Positions 1 to 7,358 of a stretch of DNA of 8,512 nucleotides are shown here, piece after piece. Each line of letters starts with the position of its first letter. Within the stretch, counting starts at the first letter, position 1. Below the pieces are notes generated by a model, which saw nothing but the letters and a program-made list of their open reading frames with translations, had not been told where the DNA came from and made no database searches. Both the position numbers and the translations under genes were made by a program. Source of the DNA: Verrucomicrobiales bacterium (GTDB lineage: Bacteria; Verrucomicrobiota; Verrucomicrobiia; Verrucomicrobiales; V1-33); NCBI GenBank assembly GCA_023253575.1, contig JALRGB010000781.1, positions 1 to 8,512 of the forward strand. Direction: 5' to 3'.

Positions 1-428
1 ACCGCGACAAAGCATTTCATCGCGTGGGCGAACCGAAAAATGCCGGCCTCATCGTAACCCCTTCTGACCATACCGTGTTAATCGTTGAGACGACGTGTGA
101 AGTCGGTGATGCCACTTGGGAGGGAGCGGAGAGCGTGCGCCGCGCAATCTTTGCCGATCTCGACAGCGAAGGAATTTGCCGCCCGGACGAAATCGTCGAA
201 GTCCATCTGCTGCGCACGCCTCACGGCTATCCCGTTTTCTCGCTGGGCTTTGAGCCGCATCTCGACCGGGTCACAGAATTCGTGAAGTCGCTGGGCAACG
301 TGCAAACGACCGGACGACAAGGCGGCTTTTGTTACCCGAACATGCACAAGGCCATGCGAATGGGAGCGGAGGCCGCAAAAAGTGTCCTCGCGGACGTCAG
401 TAAGCGTGCGGCTTCCCCCCACCCATAG
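1..428 (+). CDS. FAD-dependent amine oxidase / UDP-galactopyranose mutase-like oxidoreductase, C-terminal part
   Basis: This is the 3' end of a gene that enters from the left edge; the first full codon is at base 3 and the TAG stop is at 426-428. The visible 141 residues open with FHRVGEPKNAG. That segment resembles the 'FHR...P.N' segment of protoporphyrinogen-oxidase/UGM-like flavoproteins. Later come an aYPvf-like strand (HGYPVFSLGF) and the C-terminal FAD-contacting pattern (GRQGGFCYPNMHKAMRMGAEAA), in which a GR-G-F-Y-N run precedes a helix. The N-terminal Rossmann GxGxxG would lie outside the window. Such proteins are cytoplasmic FAD enzymes that are often found in surface-polysaccharide clusters; the substrate cannot be told from this fragment. 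An internal GTG at 24 is not the start, because family-typical sequence continues upstream of it. asnB follows on the same strand after 80 bases, so co-transcription is possible. Family assignment is fairly sure; the specific enzyme is unknown. Confidence 0.8.
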   Translation, partial: RDKAFHRVGEPKNAGLIVTPSDHTVLIVETTCEVGDATWEGAESVRRAIFADLDSEGICRPDEIVEVHLLRTPHGYPVFSLGFEPHLDRVTEFVKSLGNVQTTGRQGGFCYPNMHKAMRMGAEAAKSVLADVSKRAASPHP

Positions 429-508
429 GCCGCAGGAATGGAAAAATGTCATGACTGACGCCTTTTTTGAATATGCCCCCCGCTCGACCCCTCGGAAATC
501 ATTAAACC

Positions 509-2425
509 ATGTGTGCGATTTTTGGATTTGCCGGATTCTCTGACCCCGACCTACTCCGCCGCATGGCGGCGGCTTTGCACCATCGCGGTCCTGATGGCAC
601 CGGGTTTTTTGCCAGCGATCGATTCTCGATGGGCAATTGCCGACTCTCGATCATTGACCTCGCTGGCGGGGACCAGCCAGTTGAAAACGAGGATGGCACG
701 CTGGTCGTGGTGCAAAATGGCGAGATCTACAATTACCTCGAGCTCCGCGATCAGCTCGATGCCAGAGGGCACCAGTTCAAGACGCGTTGCGACACCGAAG
801 TTCTGGTCCATGCCTACGAAGAATGGGGGCGGGACATGGTGCACCACCTCAATGGTATGTACGCCTTCGCCATCCACGACCGACGCACCGGCGAAACATT
901 CATCGCCCGCGACCGCTGCGGTCAAAAACCGCTCTATTATTACCAGCGCAACGGAAAATTCATCTTCGCCTCCGAGGTCAAAGCCTTGCTTGAATGTCCA
1001 TGGGTCGAGCGGGCCGCCAACTTGAACGCCATCGATCCGTATCTGGGCATACGCAACGTCCCAGAACCTGAAACGATGTTTGCCGGCGTGTTTATCCTGC
1101 CAGCCGCCCACACCCTCACGCTCAGCCGCCACGGCGACATCCGCATCGAACGCTACTGGTCCGTGCCGCTCAAGACAGACGGGATCTACCGAAGCGATGA
1201 CGACTATCTGGAGGAACTCGAGGCCGCCTTCCACCAAGCCGTCAAACTCACCCTGCGCAGCGACGTGCCCGTCGCCAGCTACCTCAGTGCCGGGGTAGAT
1301 TCATCACTGATCACCGCCGCCGCCCGCACCGCCACCAGCAATCTCCATACCTTCTCCATCGGCTTCAACTCGCCCATCGATGAGACCAAGGACGCCGCCC
1401 AGACGGCGCGACTGCTCGGCACGACCCATCACGAAATCCACATGACCCCGGATGATTTCGAGCGGCTCCCGCGCGTCATCTGGCAAATGGATCGGCCCGT
1501 TGGCGATGCTCTGATCATCGCGTTTGACCGGCTCGCCGCCCACTGTGCTCAAGACTTCAAAGTAGTCCTCGGCGGCGAGGGTGCAGATGAAATGTTCGGG
1601 GGGTATCAATTTCATAAGATCATTCCGCTGGTGGAACGGTATTCACGGCTCGTACCCGGCTTCGTCCATTCGGGACTCATGATGCCCGGGTTTCGCGCCA
1701 CCCCGGCGGCCGTACTCAACAAATTCTTCCAATTTCCAGCAGACCTCGGCCGCGGTGGAAAAAAACGGATCGGGGAATTTCTCGCCGACTACCGGCAACG
1801 GGATTTACGCCAAAATTATACCATGCTGCGGACGCTGTGGAGCCGGGACGAACGGCAGGCCATTTATGCCGACTCCTTTAAAGCCCGCGCCACCCACGAG
1901 TGGATCACCCCGGAAGCCGCCGCCGACCGCGACGGCGGCGCCCCGTTTCTCGACCGCCTCCTCAAACTCCAATACGACGACTGGCTACAAGACTGGGCCT
2001 TGATCCGACAGGACAAAAATACCATGGCCCATGGCCTGGAACTCAGACTGCCGTTTCTCGATCACCATCTGATCGAACTGGCCTTCCAGATGCCACCCCA
2101 CCTCAAGGCCACCGCCAAACGAGATAAAATCATCGAGCGGCAATTGGCCAGCCGCCTGCTGCCGCCAGAAATCGCCGGACGCCCGAAAAATCCGTTTTTC
2201 CTGCCCATGGATTATTTCTACACCAATCCCAAAATTCGAGACTTGATCGAATTGACGTTGAACAAAGACGCGGTAGCCCGCCGCGGGTATTTCGATCCCA
2301 CCCGCGTGCGCGCCTTGGTCGACTCGATGGAACGCGGTGAATTCATCGGGTTAAAGCAGGTGATGTCGCTGGTTATTCTTGAGTTGTGGCACCTGATTTT
2401 CATTGACCGGCAGATCAAGTTTTAG
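509..2425 (+). CDS. asnB: Asparagine synthetase (glutamine-hydrolysing), AsnB family
   Basis: This 638-residue protein has the full two-domain AsnB architecture. In the class-II glutamine amidotransferase domain (about 2-210) Cys2 is the nucleophile exposed after Met removal, which fixes the ATG at 509. Supporting residues are R45 (RLSIID), N70-G71 (NGEIYN) and D95 (CDTEVL). In the synthetase domain (about 230-610) the PP-loop reads SAGVDSS (260-266), and LGGEGADEMFGGY (354-366) is the conserved second motif. The enzyme moves ammonia from glutamine onto an ATP-activated carboxylate, classically aspartate to asparagine. Homologues in glycan clusters amidate other acids, and the neighbours (UGM-like flavoprotein upstream, GH-GT fusion downstream) make that possible here. 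The second PP-loop Gly is Ala, a variant I recall from AsnB-like paralogues. No clear Shine-Dalgarno is visible; CTCGGAAATC lies 9-18 bases upstream of the ATG. The stop lies inside the 3' end of the converging gene. Confidence 0.93.
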   Translation: MCAIFGFAGFSDPDLLRRMAAALHHRGPDGTGFFASDRFSMGNCRLSIIDLAGGDQPVENEDGTLVVVQNGEIYNYLELRDQLDARGHQFKTRCDTEVLVHAYEEWGRDMVHHLNGMYAFAIHDRRTGETFIARDRCGQKPLYYYQRNGKFIFASEVKALLECPWVERAANLNAIDPYLGIRNVPEPETMFAGVFILPAAHTLTLSRHGDIRIERYWSVPLKTDGIYRSDDDYLEELEAAFHQAVKLTLRSDVPVASYLSAGVDSSLITAAARTATSNLHTFSIGFNSPIDETKDAAQTARLLGTTHHEIHMTPDDFERLPRVIWQMDRPVGDALIIAFDRLAAHCAQDFKVVLGGEGADEMFGGYQFHKIIPLVERYSRLVPGFVHSGLMMPGFRATPAAVLNKFFQFPADLGRGGKKRIGEFLADYRQRDLRQNYTMLRTLWSRDERQAIYADSFKARATHEWITPEAAADRDGGAPFLDRLLKLQYDDWLQDWALIRQDKNTMAHGLELRLPFLDHHLIELAFQMPPHLKATAKRDKIIERQLASRLLPPEIAGRPKNPFFLPMDYFYTNPKIRDLIELTLNKDAVARRGYFDPTRVRALVDSMERGEFIGLKQVMSLVILELWHLIFIDRQIKF

Positions 2426-5051
2426 CGGGCGGACTGGCGGGACGGGATGTGGCGGGATCGAGTTGTTGCAGACCGAGTTTCCGGGCCGCGTCGAGCACCA
2501 AGCGGAGCAGGCGACTGGTGGCGGCGCCATGCGTGTATTCGAGGACCAGCCAGAGCAGGAAGCTGCCGGCGAGACCCCAGACGCCCCATGAGGCGTGCCG
2601 CAAAAATACGGTGAGAACGACGGCCGTCGTGACGGCGGCGGCAGCCAGCGTGCGCCCAGTGGCTCGCGTGTGCAACCGCACCCGGGTCAGCCGCCGGTCC
2701 GATGGATGGTATTCAGTGGCCGTCACGAGCCGAATAAACCACCACCCGCTACGCTTCAATTCCAAATCCCAGTTCGACCATTGATCTCCCATCATGACCG
2801 GCCAGCCGACGCGTTCGAGCTCATGCAGCACAGCCGTCAGCAATTCCGTGCGACTGCCCCGCTGCTCACCCCAAAAAGCCAGCTCGGCCACCACCTTAGG
2901 GCGACCTGCAGGCCAGCCATGAAACCACGGCCACCGCCGCCACGGGCCCGCCGGTAAGACCCGGTGCCGAAGGCAACCGAGACCGCGGGCCAGCCCGCGC
3001 ACCCACGGCTGCAACAACACCAGCAGAAAAATAATCAGCCGGGCGTGCAGCCGGCCAACCACCGCCCCGCCCGACCACGCCAGACCACCCGCAGTCAACA
3101 CCGCCGTACGCGCAGCTAGCCAAGCCGGTGGCACCAGCAAAACGATCGCCACCACCAGAAACCACGTCTGCCAGACACTGGCCATCAAAAAGAAAAATCC
3201 AAGCGCCCCACACGAGGCGCTCGTAAACCATCCTTCAGCCACCGAGCGCGGTACCGCATAAAGAAATTGATACGGCGCCGTACCAAACATGCCGCCATAA
3301 ATAATCCCGGTAGCCAGCGACCGGCGGGCCGATGGCTCGTAAATCACACCACGCCAACGTGCACCCCCCAGCGCACTGAAACGATGACGGTGCTGGGCCA
3401 TCAAATCCGCCTCGGCCGAACCATAACCATACTGCTGGCGAAAATAAGACCGAACGGTCTGACGTCGTTCATGCCAGACCATGGCCCCCGCATGATAAGA
3501 AATGCGATATCCATGATCAAGCAGCCGCCAGCAAATGTCCACATCGTCGCCCGCCGTGCGATGGCGTTCGTCGAATCCACCCACTTCTTCCCAAGCGGCA
3601 CGCGTTACCGCCAAATTGCAGCCAGGGATATGTTCGGCTTCGGTGTCGTTAATCAACACGGCCGCCGGTCCGCCCGGGGCCGCCGCAATGGCCGCCTCCA
3701 ACAGCGACCGAGCCGGTGGCGGAATGTTCGGTCCCCCGGCCGCGCCCACACGTTCATCCTCGAACGCCAACGCCAGATACGTCAGCCAGTCGCTGGTCGC
3801 CGCCGCATCGTCATCAAGATAAACAAGGATCGTGCCGCTCGCCTGCCGCGCGCCAAAATTCCGCGCTTTGCTTAATCCTCCATGCGTAATCCGAAACGAA
3901 CGAACGTCTCGGTAACTGGCAGCAATGACCGCCACTTCCGGATCGGTCGAACCGTCGTCGACCAACACGATTTCGTAGTCGGGATAAGGCAGGGCCAGCA
4001 CCGATTGCAGAGCATTCCGCAGCGTGCGGGATCCATTGTAGGTGCAAATGATGATGGAAAAACGCGGCCGGACTTTCAGTTGCACTCCCTGCCCAGGTCG
4101 AGTGACTGACGGCAGGATGGCCTCCAGAGCGACGGCGGCCGCCCTCGGGGTGCGGTCCGCCATCGTAATACCAAAGGCCCAGTCCCCGTCCAGACGCCGA
4201 CCGTCATTAAACCATTCATCGGTAAAACTGAAAATTACCTGCCCGGCCAGTCCGGCCCGCATCATTTCCACCCACGCACCGGCCACCACTTCGGCCTGCC
4301 GCGCCGCCCCATATGAATGCGTATCCATTCCGAATTCGCCAATCACCAGCGGCCGGTCGCCAGTCACATGCTGCAGCCGCATCAAATATCGAGCCAGCGC
4401 CGCCTGATCATCGAGATAAATATTGCAGGAGACAAAGTCGGCATTGCGCGGATTCAGGTATTCCGTGCTCGGGTAACTCGCATACCCAAAAAGCGCGTCC
4501 GGCGCCTCGTCGCGGCAAGCGGCAATCACCCGCTCGAGAAACCGCTGCACCCGCGCCGGCCCCATCCACCGAACCATGTCCGCCGGAATCTCGTTGCCGA
4601 CAAGAAACCCCAGCACCGCCGGCGCTCCGCGCAGCGACCGTACGACATCCCGCGCCGTTTTGATGATCGCCGCCGCACCCCGCCGGGTGCGCAGGAAATC
4701 CGTATGCAACGGCCACGGCCAGCCGATCAGTAGTCGGATTCCCGCCGCCGCACACGCCTCCAAAAACCACCGCGGCGGCGGCATGTAAATGCGCAACGTG
4801 TTGCATCCAAGCGCCCGTATCTGGCGCAAATCACGGTCAACTTGGTCGGGCGACGGCAGCGAATCATCCCCATCAAACGGACCATAAGCCACCCCCTTGA
4901 GCAGCCACGGCTCACCGTCAAGCTGGAGGAATTTTCCAGCGGCGGTTACACGCAGCGACAAAGAGAGCGGAGAAGAGGGATCCGACACGGGAGTGGGAAT
5001 GAAGCAGTTCTGGGTGTATCTGCCAAGTAGAAGCGGAGGAACAGACCGCAA
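2415..5051 (-). CDS. Glycoside hydrolase (GH-A TIM barrel) - GT2 glycosyltransferase membrane fusion protein
   Basis: From the TTG at 5051 this is 878 residues. Residues about 35-315 form a GH2/GH5-like TIM barrel. The GNE at 152-154 supplies the expected acid/base Glu154, and GEFG at 238-241 supplies the nucleophile Glu239. Residues about 328-560 are a GT-A GT2 domain: FSIIICTYNG, DDGS (365-368), the DxD-like LDDDA (412-416), GDDVDICWR (501-509) and RQQYGYG (538-544). Hydrophobic segments follow near 614-645 and 668-685, and probably two more at 802-845. Before the last pair lies a soluble module (about 718-797) seen in this fusion family. It probably builds and trims, or senses, an extracellular or membrane-linked polysaccharide; donor and acceptor are unknown. 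The start is uncertain: TTG 5051 abuts the HAD remnant's stop (TGATTG), GTG 4988 is an alternative, and conserved sequence begins near residue 33. The 3' end overlaps asnB by 11 bases. Confidence 0.88.
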   Translation of the reverse strand: MRSVPPLLLGRYTQNCFIPTPVSDPSSPLSLSLRVTAAGKFLQLDGEPWLLKGVAYGPFDGDDSLPSPDQVDRDLRQIRALGCNTLRIYMPPPRWFLEACAAAGIRLLIGWPWPLHTDFLRTRRGAAAIIKTARDVVRSLRGAPAVLGFLVGNEIPADMVRWMGPARVQRFLERVIAACRDEAPDALFGYASYPSTEYLNPRNADFVSCNIYLDDQAALARYLMRLQHVTGDRPLVIGEFGMDTHSYGAARQAEVVAGAWVEMMRAGLAGQVIFSFTDEWFNDGRRLDGDWAFGITMADRTPRAAAVALEAILPSVTRPGQGVQLKVRPRFSIIICTYNGSRTLRNALQSVLALPYPDYEIVLVDDGSTDPEVAVIAASYRDVRSFRITHGGLSKARNFGARQASGTILVYLDDDAAATSDWLTYLALAFEDERVGAAGGPNIPPPARSLLEAAIAAAPGGPAAVLINDTEAEHIPGCNLAVTRAAWEEVGGFDERHRTAGDDVDICWRLLDHGYRISYHAGAMVWHERRQTVRSYFRQQYGYGSAEADLMAQHRHRFSALGGARWRGVIYEPSARRSLATGIIYGGMFGTAPYQFLYAVPRSVAEGWFTSASCGALGFFFLMASVWQTWFLVVAIVLLVPPAWLAARTAVLTAGGLAWSGGAVVGRLHARLIIFLLVLLQPWVRGLARGLGCLRHRVLPAGPWRRWPWFHGWPAGRPKVVAELAFWGEQRGSRTELLTAVLHELERVGWPVMMGDQWSNWDLELKRSGWWFIRLVTATEYHPSDRRLTRVRLHTRATGRTLAAAAVTTAVVLTVFLRHASWGVWGLAGSFLLWLVLEYTHGAATSRLLRLVLDAARKLGLQQLDPATSRPASPPAKT

Positions 5052-5207
5052 TCAGTCGATTTTCGAAAAAAGTCCCCGCAAATCAGCCACGGCTACATCG
5101 TCCAACGAGTGGATGATCAGATCCGCCAGCCCGGCAAAAGATAAAGCCTGATGCGTGTCATGGGAATCAATGATGACGCCGTCCCAGTCGAAAATGACTC
5201 CGGTCAT
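5052..5207 (-). pseudogene. HAD-superfamily hydrolase remnant with internal in-frame deletion
   Basis: ATG at 5207 opens a 51-residue frame. Residues 1-15 (MTGVIFDWDGVIIDS) are the unmistakable HAD subfamily-IA motif I with nucleophile and acid/base aspartates (D8, D10). Residues from about 20 to the end (ALSFAGLADLIIHSLDD, then VAVADLRGLF) look like the extreme C-terminus of the same kind of protein, where 'A-ADLII-SLDDV-L-LF' closes beta-phosphoglucomutase-like phosphatases. The cap domain, motif II Thr/Ser, motif III Lys and motif IV acidic residues, about 160-170 residues in a usual 210-230 residue protein, are absent. The join falls around codons 16-20 (5148-5162). As written it cannot be an active phosphatase, so I call it a decayed gene; a retained mini-protein or leader peptide is the alternative. 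Its TGA directly precedes the TTG of the GH-GT gene, which would allow translational coupling. A longer frame reaches 5273 but carries nothing HAD-like before the ATG. Confidence 0.7.
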
Positions 5208-5303
5208 AAAGGGTGATGATTGGTGGGGGATAAAGATTCGGGATGGACTTGCAGGGTGGCCGATGCCGCGCAACTAACAAGCCGCCACTCTTACTTCCAT
5301 TCC

Positions 5304-6326
5304 GTGCCCGACCGCCCCGACGCCATCGCCGACCACCACGCCTTTCAACAGGCCCTTGTCCAGTGGTTCCACCAAGAGGGAAAAGACTACCCCTGGCGCC
5401 GAACCACCGACCCTTACGCCGTCCTCGTCTCGGAAATGATGCTGCAACAAACCACGCTCGCCATGGTCCTCGAGCGCGGTCATTACTCCCGCTGGATGCA
5501 ATCGCTGCCCGACGTGGCCAGCCTAGCCGCCGCCCCAGAATCACTCGTCCTCTCCCTCTGGGAAGGCCTCGGATACTATAACCGCGCCCGTAACCTGCAG
5601 AAAACCGCCCAAGTCATCATCGACCGCCACCACGGCGTCTTCCCCACATCCCTGCCAGAACTGCTCGCCCTCCCCGGAATCGGTCGCTACACCGCCGGCG
5701 CCGTCATGTCGTTCGCCTTCAACCTCCCAGCACCACTCGTCGACGGCAACGTGGCCCGCGTCCTCGCCCGATTGATGGATTTCCACATCGAAATCGACAG
5801 CCCCACCGGCCAACGCCAGCTCTGGCAATGGGCGGAAGGCCTGCTGCCCACCCAAGACGTGCGATCGTATAACTCCGCCCTGATGGAACTCGGCCAGCGC
5901 CTCTGCACTTCAGGCACCCCGTCCTGCCTGCTCTGCCCCGTGCGCCCATGGTGCCAAGCCACCCACCCGTCCACCCTGCCACTGAAAAAACCTCGACGGC
6001 CAATCGTCGCCGTCGAAGAAGATGTCCTCGTCGCCCGCCATAACGGAAAAATCCTCCTGCACCAAGAACAAGGAAAACGGCGACGCGGGCTTTGGAAATT
6101 GCCCGCCGTGCACGACCGCAAAATCGGGTCACTCCTCTGGAGCGGACACTACACCATCACTCACCACCATGTAAGCCTGCGGCTGCACGCCGCCGCCGAA
6201 ACCCCCGTCGCCCAAACCGACGAATCATGGATCGTCGAGACGGAACTGGCCGACTGGCCAATGCCCAGCCCGTTTCGCCGCGCCTTGAATGCCGTGCTGC
6301 ACCCAGTAGATGATTTAGGCCATTGA
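5304..6326 (+). CDS. mutY: A/G-specific adenine DNA glycosylase MutY
   Basis: MutY removes adenine mispaired with 8-oxoguanine in DNA base-excision repair. From the GTG at 5304 the protein is 340 residues, close to the roughly 350 of the family. Seen in order: PWR (30-32), SEMMLQQT with catalytic Glu44, GLGYYNRARNL (88-98), the helix-hairpin-helix LPGIGRYTAGAV (123-134), VDGNV with catalytic Asp147, and a [4Fe-4S] cluster set C201-x6-C208-x2-C211-x5-C217. The C-terminal Nudix-like 8-oxoG recognition domain (about 230-335) is present, with ITH (285-287) where the usual loop is FSH. The frame is open back to a TTG at 5220, with GTGs at 5223 and 5256. Those codons give an unconserved, non-family tail, so 5304 is preferred although it lacks a Shine-Dalgarno. 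It is divergent from the HAD remnant and convergent with the lactonase gene. Confidence 0.94.
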   Translation: MPDRPDAIADHHAFQQALVQWFHQEGKDYPWRRTTDPYAVLVSEMMLQQTTLAMVLERGHYSRWMQSLPDVASLAAAPESLVLSLWEGLGYYNRARNLQKTAQVIIDRHHGVFPTSLPELLALPGIGRYTAGAVMSFAFNLPAPLVDGNVARVLARLMDFHIEIDSPTGQRQLWQWAEGLLPTQDVRSYNSALMELGQRLCTSGTPSCLLCPVRPWCQATHPSTLPLKKPRRPIVAVEEDVLVARHNGKILLHQEQGKRRRGLWKLPAVHDRKIGSLLWSGHYTITHHHVSLRLHAAAETPVAQTDESWIVETELADWPMPSPFRRALNAVLHPVDDLGH

Positions 6327-6359
6327 ATCACCACGCTCGTTAATGATTCAAGCCATTGA
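6310..6359. repeat. Imperfect 17-bp direct repeat with overlapping inverted repeat at the mutY stop
   Basis: ATGATTTAGGCCATTGA (6310-6326, covering the last mutY codons and stop) recurs as ATGATTCAAGCCATTGA (6343-6359), 15 of 17 bases identical and offset by 33. The overlapping arms TTGAATCA (6323-6330) and TGATTCAA (6344-6351) form an 8-bp perfect inverted repeat around a 13-base loop. This could be a small local duplication or an A/T-rich hairpin between the two convergent genes. No T-tract follows, so it is not a classical intrinsic terminator. Confidence 0.5.
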
Positions 6360-6366
6360 TGAGGCC

Positions 6367-6380
6367 CACCCGCTAGGGTG
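6367..6380. terminator. Short hairpin between convergent mutY and lactonase genes
   Basis: CACCC-GCTA-GGGTG is a perfect 5-bp G/C-rich stem with a 4-base loop. It starts 3 bases after the lactonase TAA (minus strand) and 40 bases after the mutY TGA. Its position suits a shared bidirectional transcription end. The stem is short and neither side has a run of T, so the terminator role is a weak inference. Confidence 0.3.
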
Positions 6381-6383
6381 AAA

Positions 6384-7358
6384 TTATCGAGCGGCAGGCC
6401 GAGTGGCCGGACCGGTCAAAACCGGCACGGAATATAATCCGGTGCGGGACGTCATAAAAAGCGTCTGACCATCCTTGCCCCCAAAGGCGAGGTTGGCGGG
6501 CCCTTCGGGGCACAGGATGCGACCAATAAGTTTTCCGGACACAGAGAAGATCTGCACGCCGTCGCCGGCGCTTGACCAAACATGGCCGCGAGCATCGACG
6601 CGAATACCATCGGGACCACCCTGGTCGATGGTGCAGAACGGGCGCCCCGGCGACAACGTGCCGTCGGCATTGACGTCATAGACGCGGAGGGCGCGGGGTT
6701 TCCCGGAGTCGGCAACGTAAAGGAGTTTTTCATCGGGCGAGAAGGCCAAGCCATTGGGCATGTCATGTTCGCGAGAGACGATAGTGGTCTGGTTGGACTC
6801 CGGATCGTAGCGAAACACGAAATTGCCGGATTGTTCTTTCGGCTGATCCCGCGGCAGGCCATACGGTGGGTCGGTGAACCAGAAGGTGCCGTCGCTTTTG
6901 ACGACGACGTCATTGGGAGAGTTAAATTTTTTGCCCCCGGCCTGGTCGACCACGGTCGAGATGGTGCCATCGGCAGCGGTGCGGCTGAGTCGGCGCCCGC
7001 TATGTTCCGCGGTGATCAACTGGCCTTGCAAGTCGAGAGTATTGCCATTGGCATTGCGAGACGGGGTGCGGAAAACCGTCAAGCCAGCGGCCGGCGACCA
7101 GGCTTTTAATTCATCAGCTGGAATGTCGGAAAAAATGAGCTGTCCGTCATTGCCGGAGCCGATCCAGACCGGTCCTTCAATAAATTTCATGCCACCAGCC
7201 AGTTTTTTGACCACCGCGTCCGGCGCCACCAGCGGAGCCATGGCTTGAGCGTCAATAACCACCACGTCGGCGGCCGAAGAGGACGAGACCGGGGCCAAGG
7301 CCATGGCGCACAAAGCGACCGCGGCCACCACCGGGTGGGGCATCAGGAATTTCATCAT
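6384..7358 (-). CDS. Secreted SMP-30/gluconolactonase/LRE-family protein
   Basis: This 324-residue protein starts with a basic residue and a hydrophobic core (MMKFLMPHPVVAAVALCAMA), then a small-residue stretch ending SSSSAAD. This is a Sec signal peptide, probably cut near residue 29-30, with no lipobox. The mature part is a six-bladed beta-propeller of the SMP-30 family. The metal and catalytic positions are present: Glu61 (FIEGPVW), Asn149 (SPND), Asn202 (MPNG) and Asp250 (GPDG). Members hydrolyse sugar or other lactones with a bound divalent metal, so a periplasmic role in sugar-acid catabolism is likely; the substrate is unknown. Two adjacent ATGs (7358 and 7355) open the gene. The AGGG lying just upstream is better spaced for the second, which would begin MKFLM. 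The gene stands alone on its strand, convergent with mutY and divergent from the DUF1858-rhodanese gene. Confidence 0.9.
   Translation of the reverse strand: MMKFLMPHPVVAAVALCAMALAPVSSSSAADVVVIDAQAMAPLVAPDAVVKKLAGGMKFIEGPVWIGSGNDGQLIFSDIPADELKAWSPAAGLTVFRTPSRNANGNTLDLQGQLITAEHSGRRLSRTAADGTISTVVDQAGGKKFNSPNDVVVKSDGTFWFTDPPYGLPRDQPKEQSGNFVFRYDPESNQTTIVSREHDMPNGLAFSPDEKLLYVADSGKPRALRVYDVNADGTLSPGRPFCTIDQGGPDGIRVDARGHVWSSAGDGVQIFSVSGKLIGRILCPEGPANLAFGGKDGQTLFMTSRTGLYSVPVLTGPATRPAAR

Noticed and set aside
446..469. Possible terminator for the flavoprotein gene: GTCATGAC palindrome followed by six T
   Set aside because: The stem is A/T-rich and too short, and is not directly joined to the T-run. 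Transcription into asnB is equally likely.
451..543. Small frame upstream of and overlapping the asnB start (30 residues, beginning MTDAFFEY)
   Set aside because: The ribosome-binding site is poorly spaced, there is no homology, and it is out of frame with asnB; it could be a leader peptide but nothing supports it.
551..1237. 228-codon minus-strand frame inside asnB
   Set aside because: It is antisense to the conserved amidotransferase domain and has no recognisable protein features.
2449..4806. Several long frames antisense to the GH-GT gene
   Set aside because: They are typical shadows of a G/C-rich coding strand. The translations are rich in Arg/Pro/Ala and carry no domains, while the minus-strand frame has clear GH and GT2 motifs.
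5220..5303. Longer mutY N-terminus from TTG 5220 or GTG 5256
   Set aside because: The extra residues do not resemble any MutY N-terminus and would place the start within 13 bases of the HAD remnant start.
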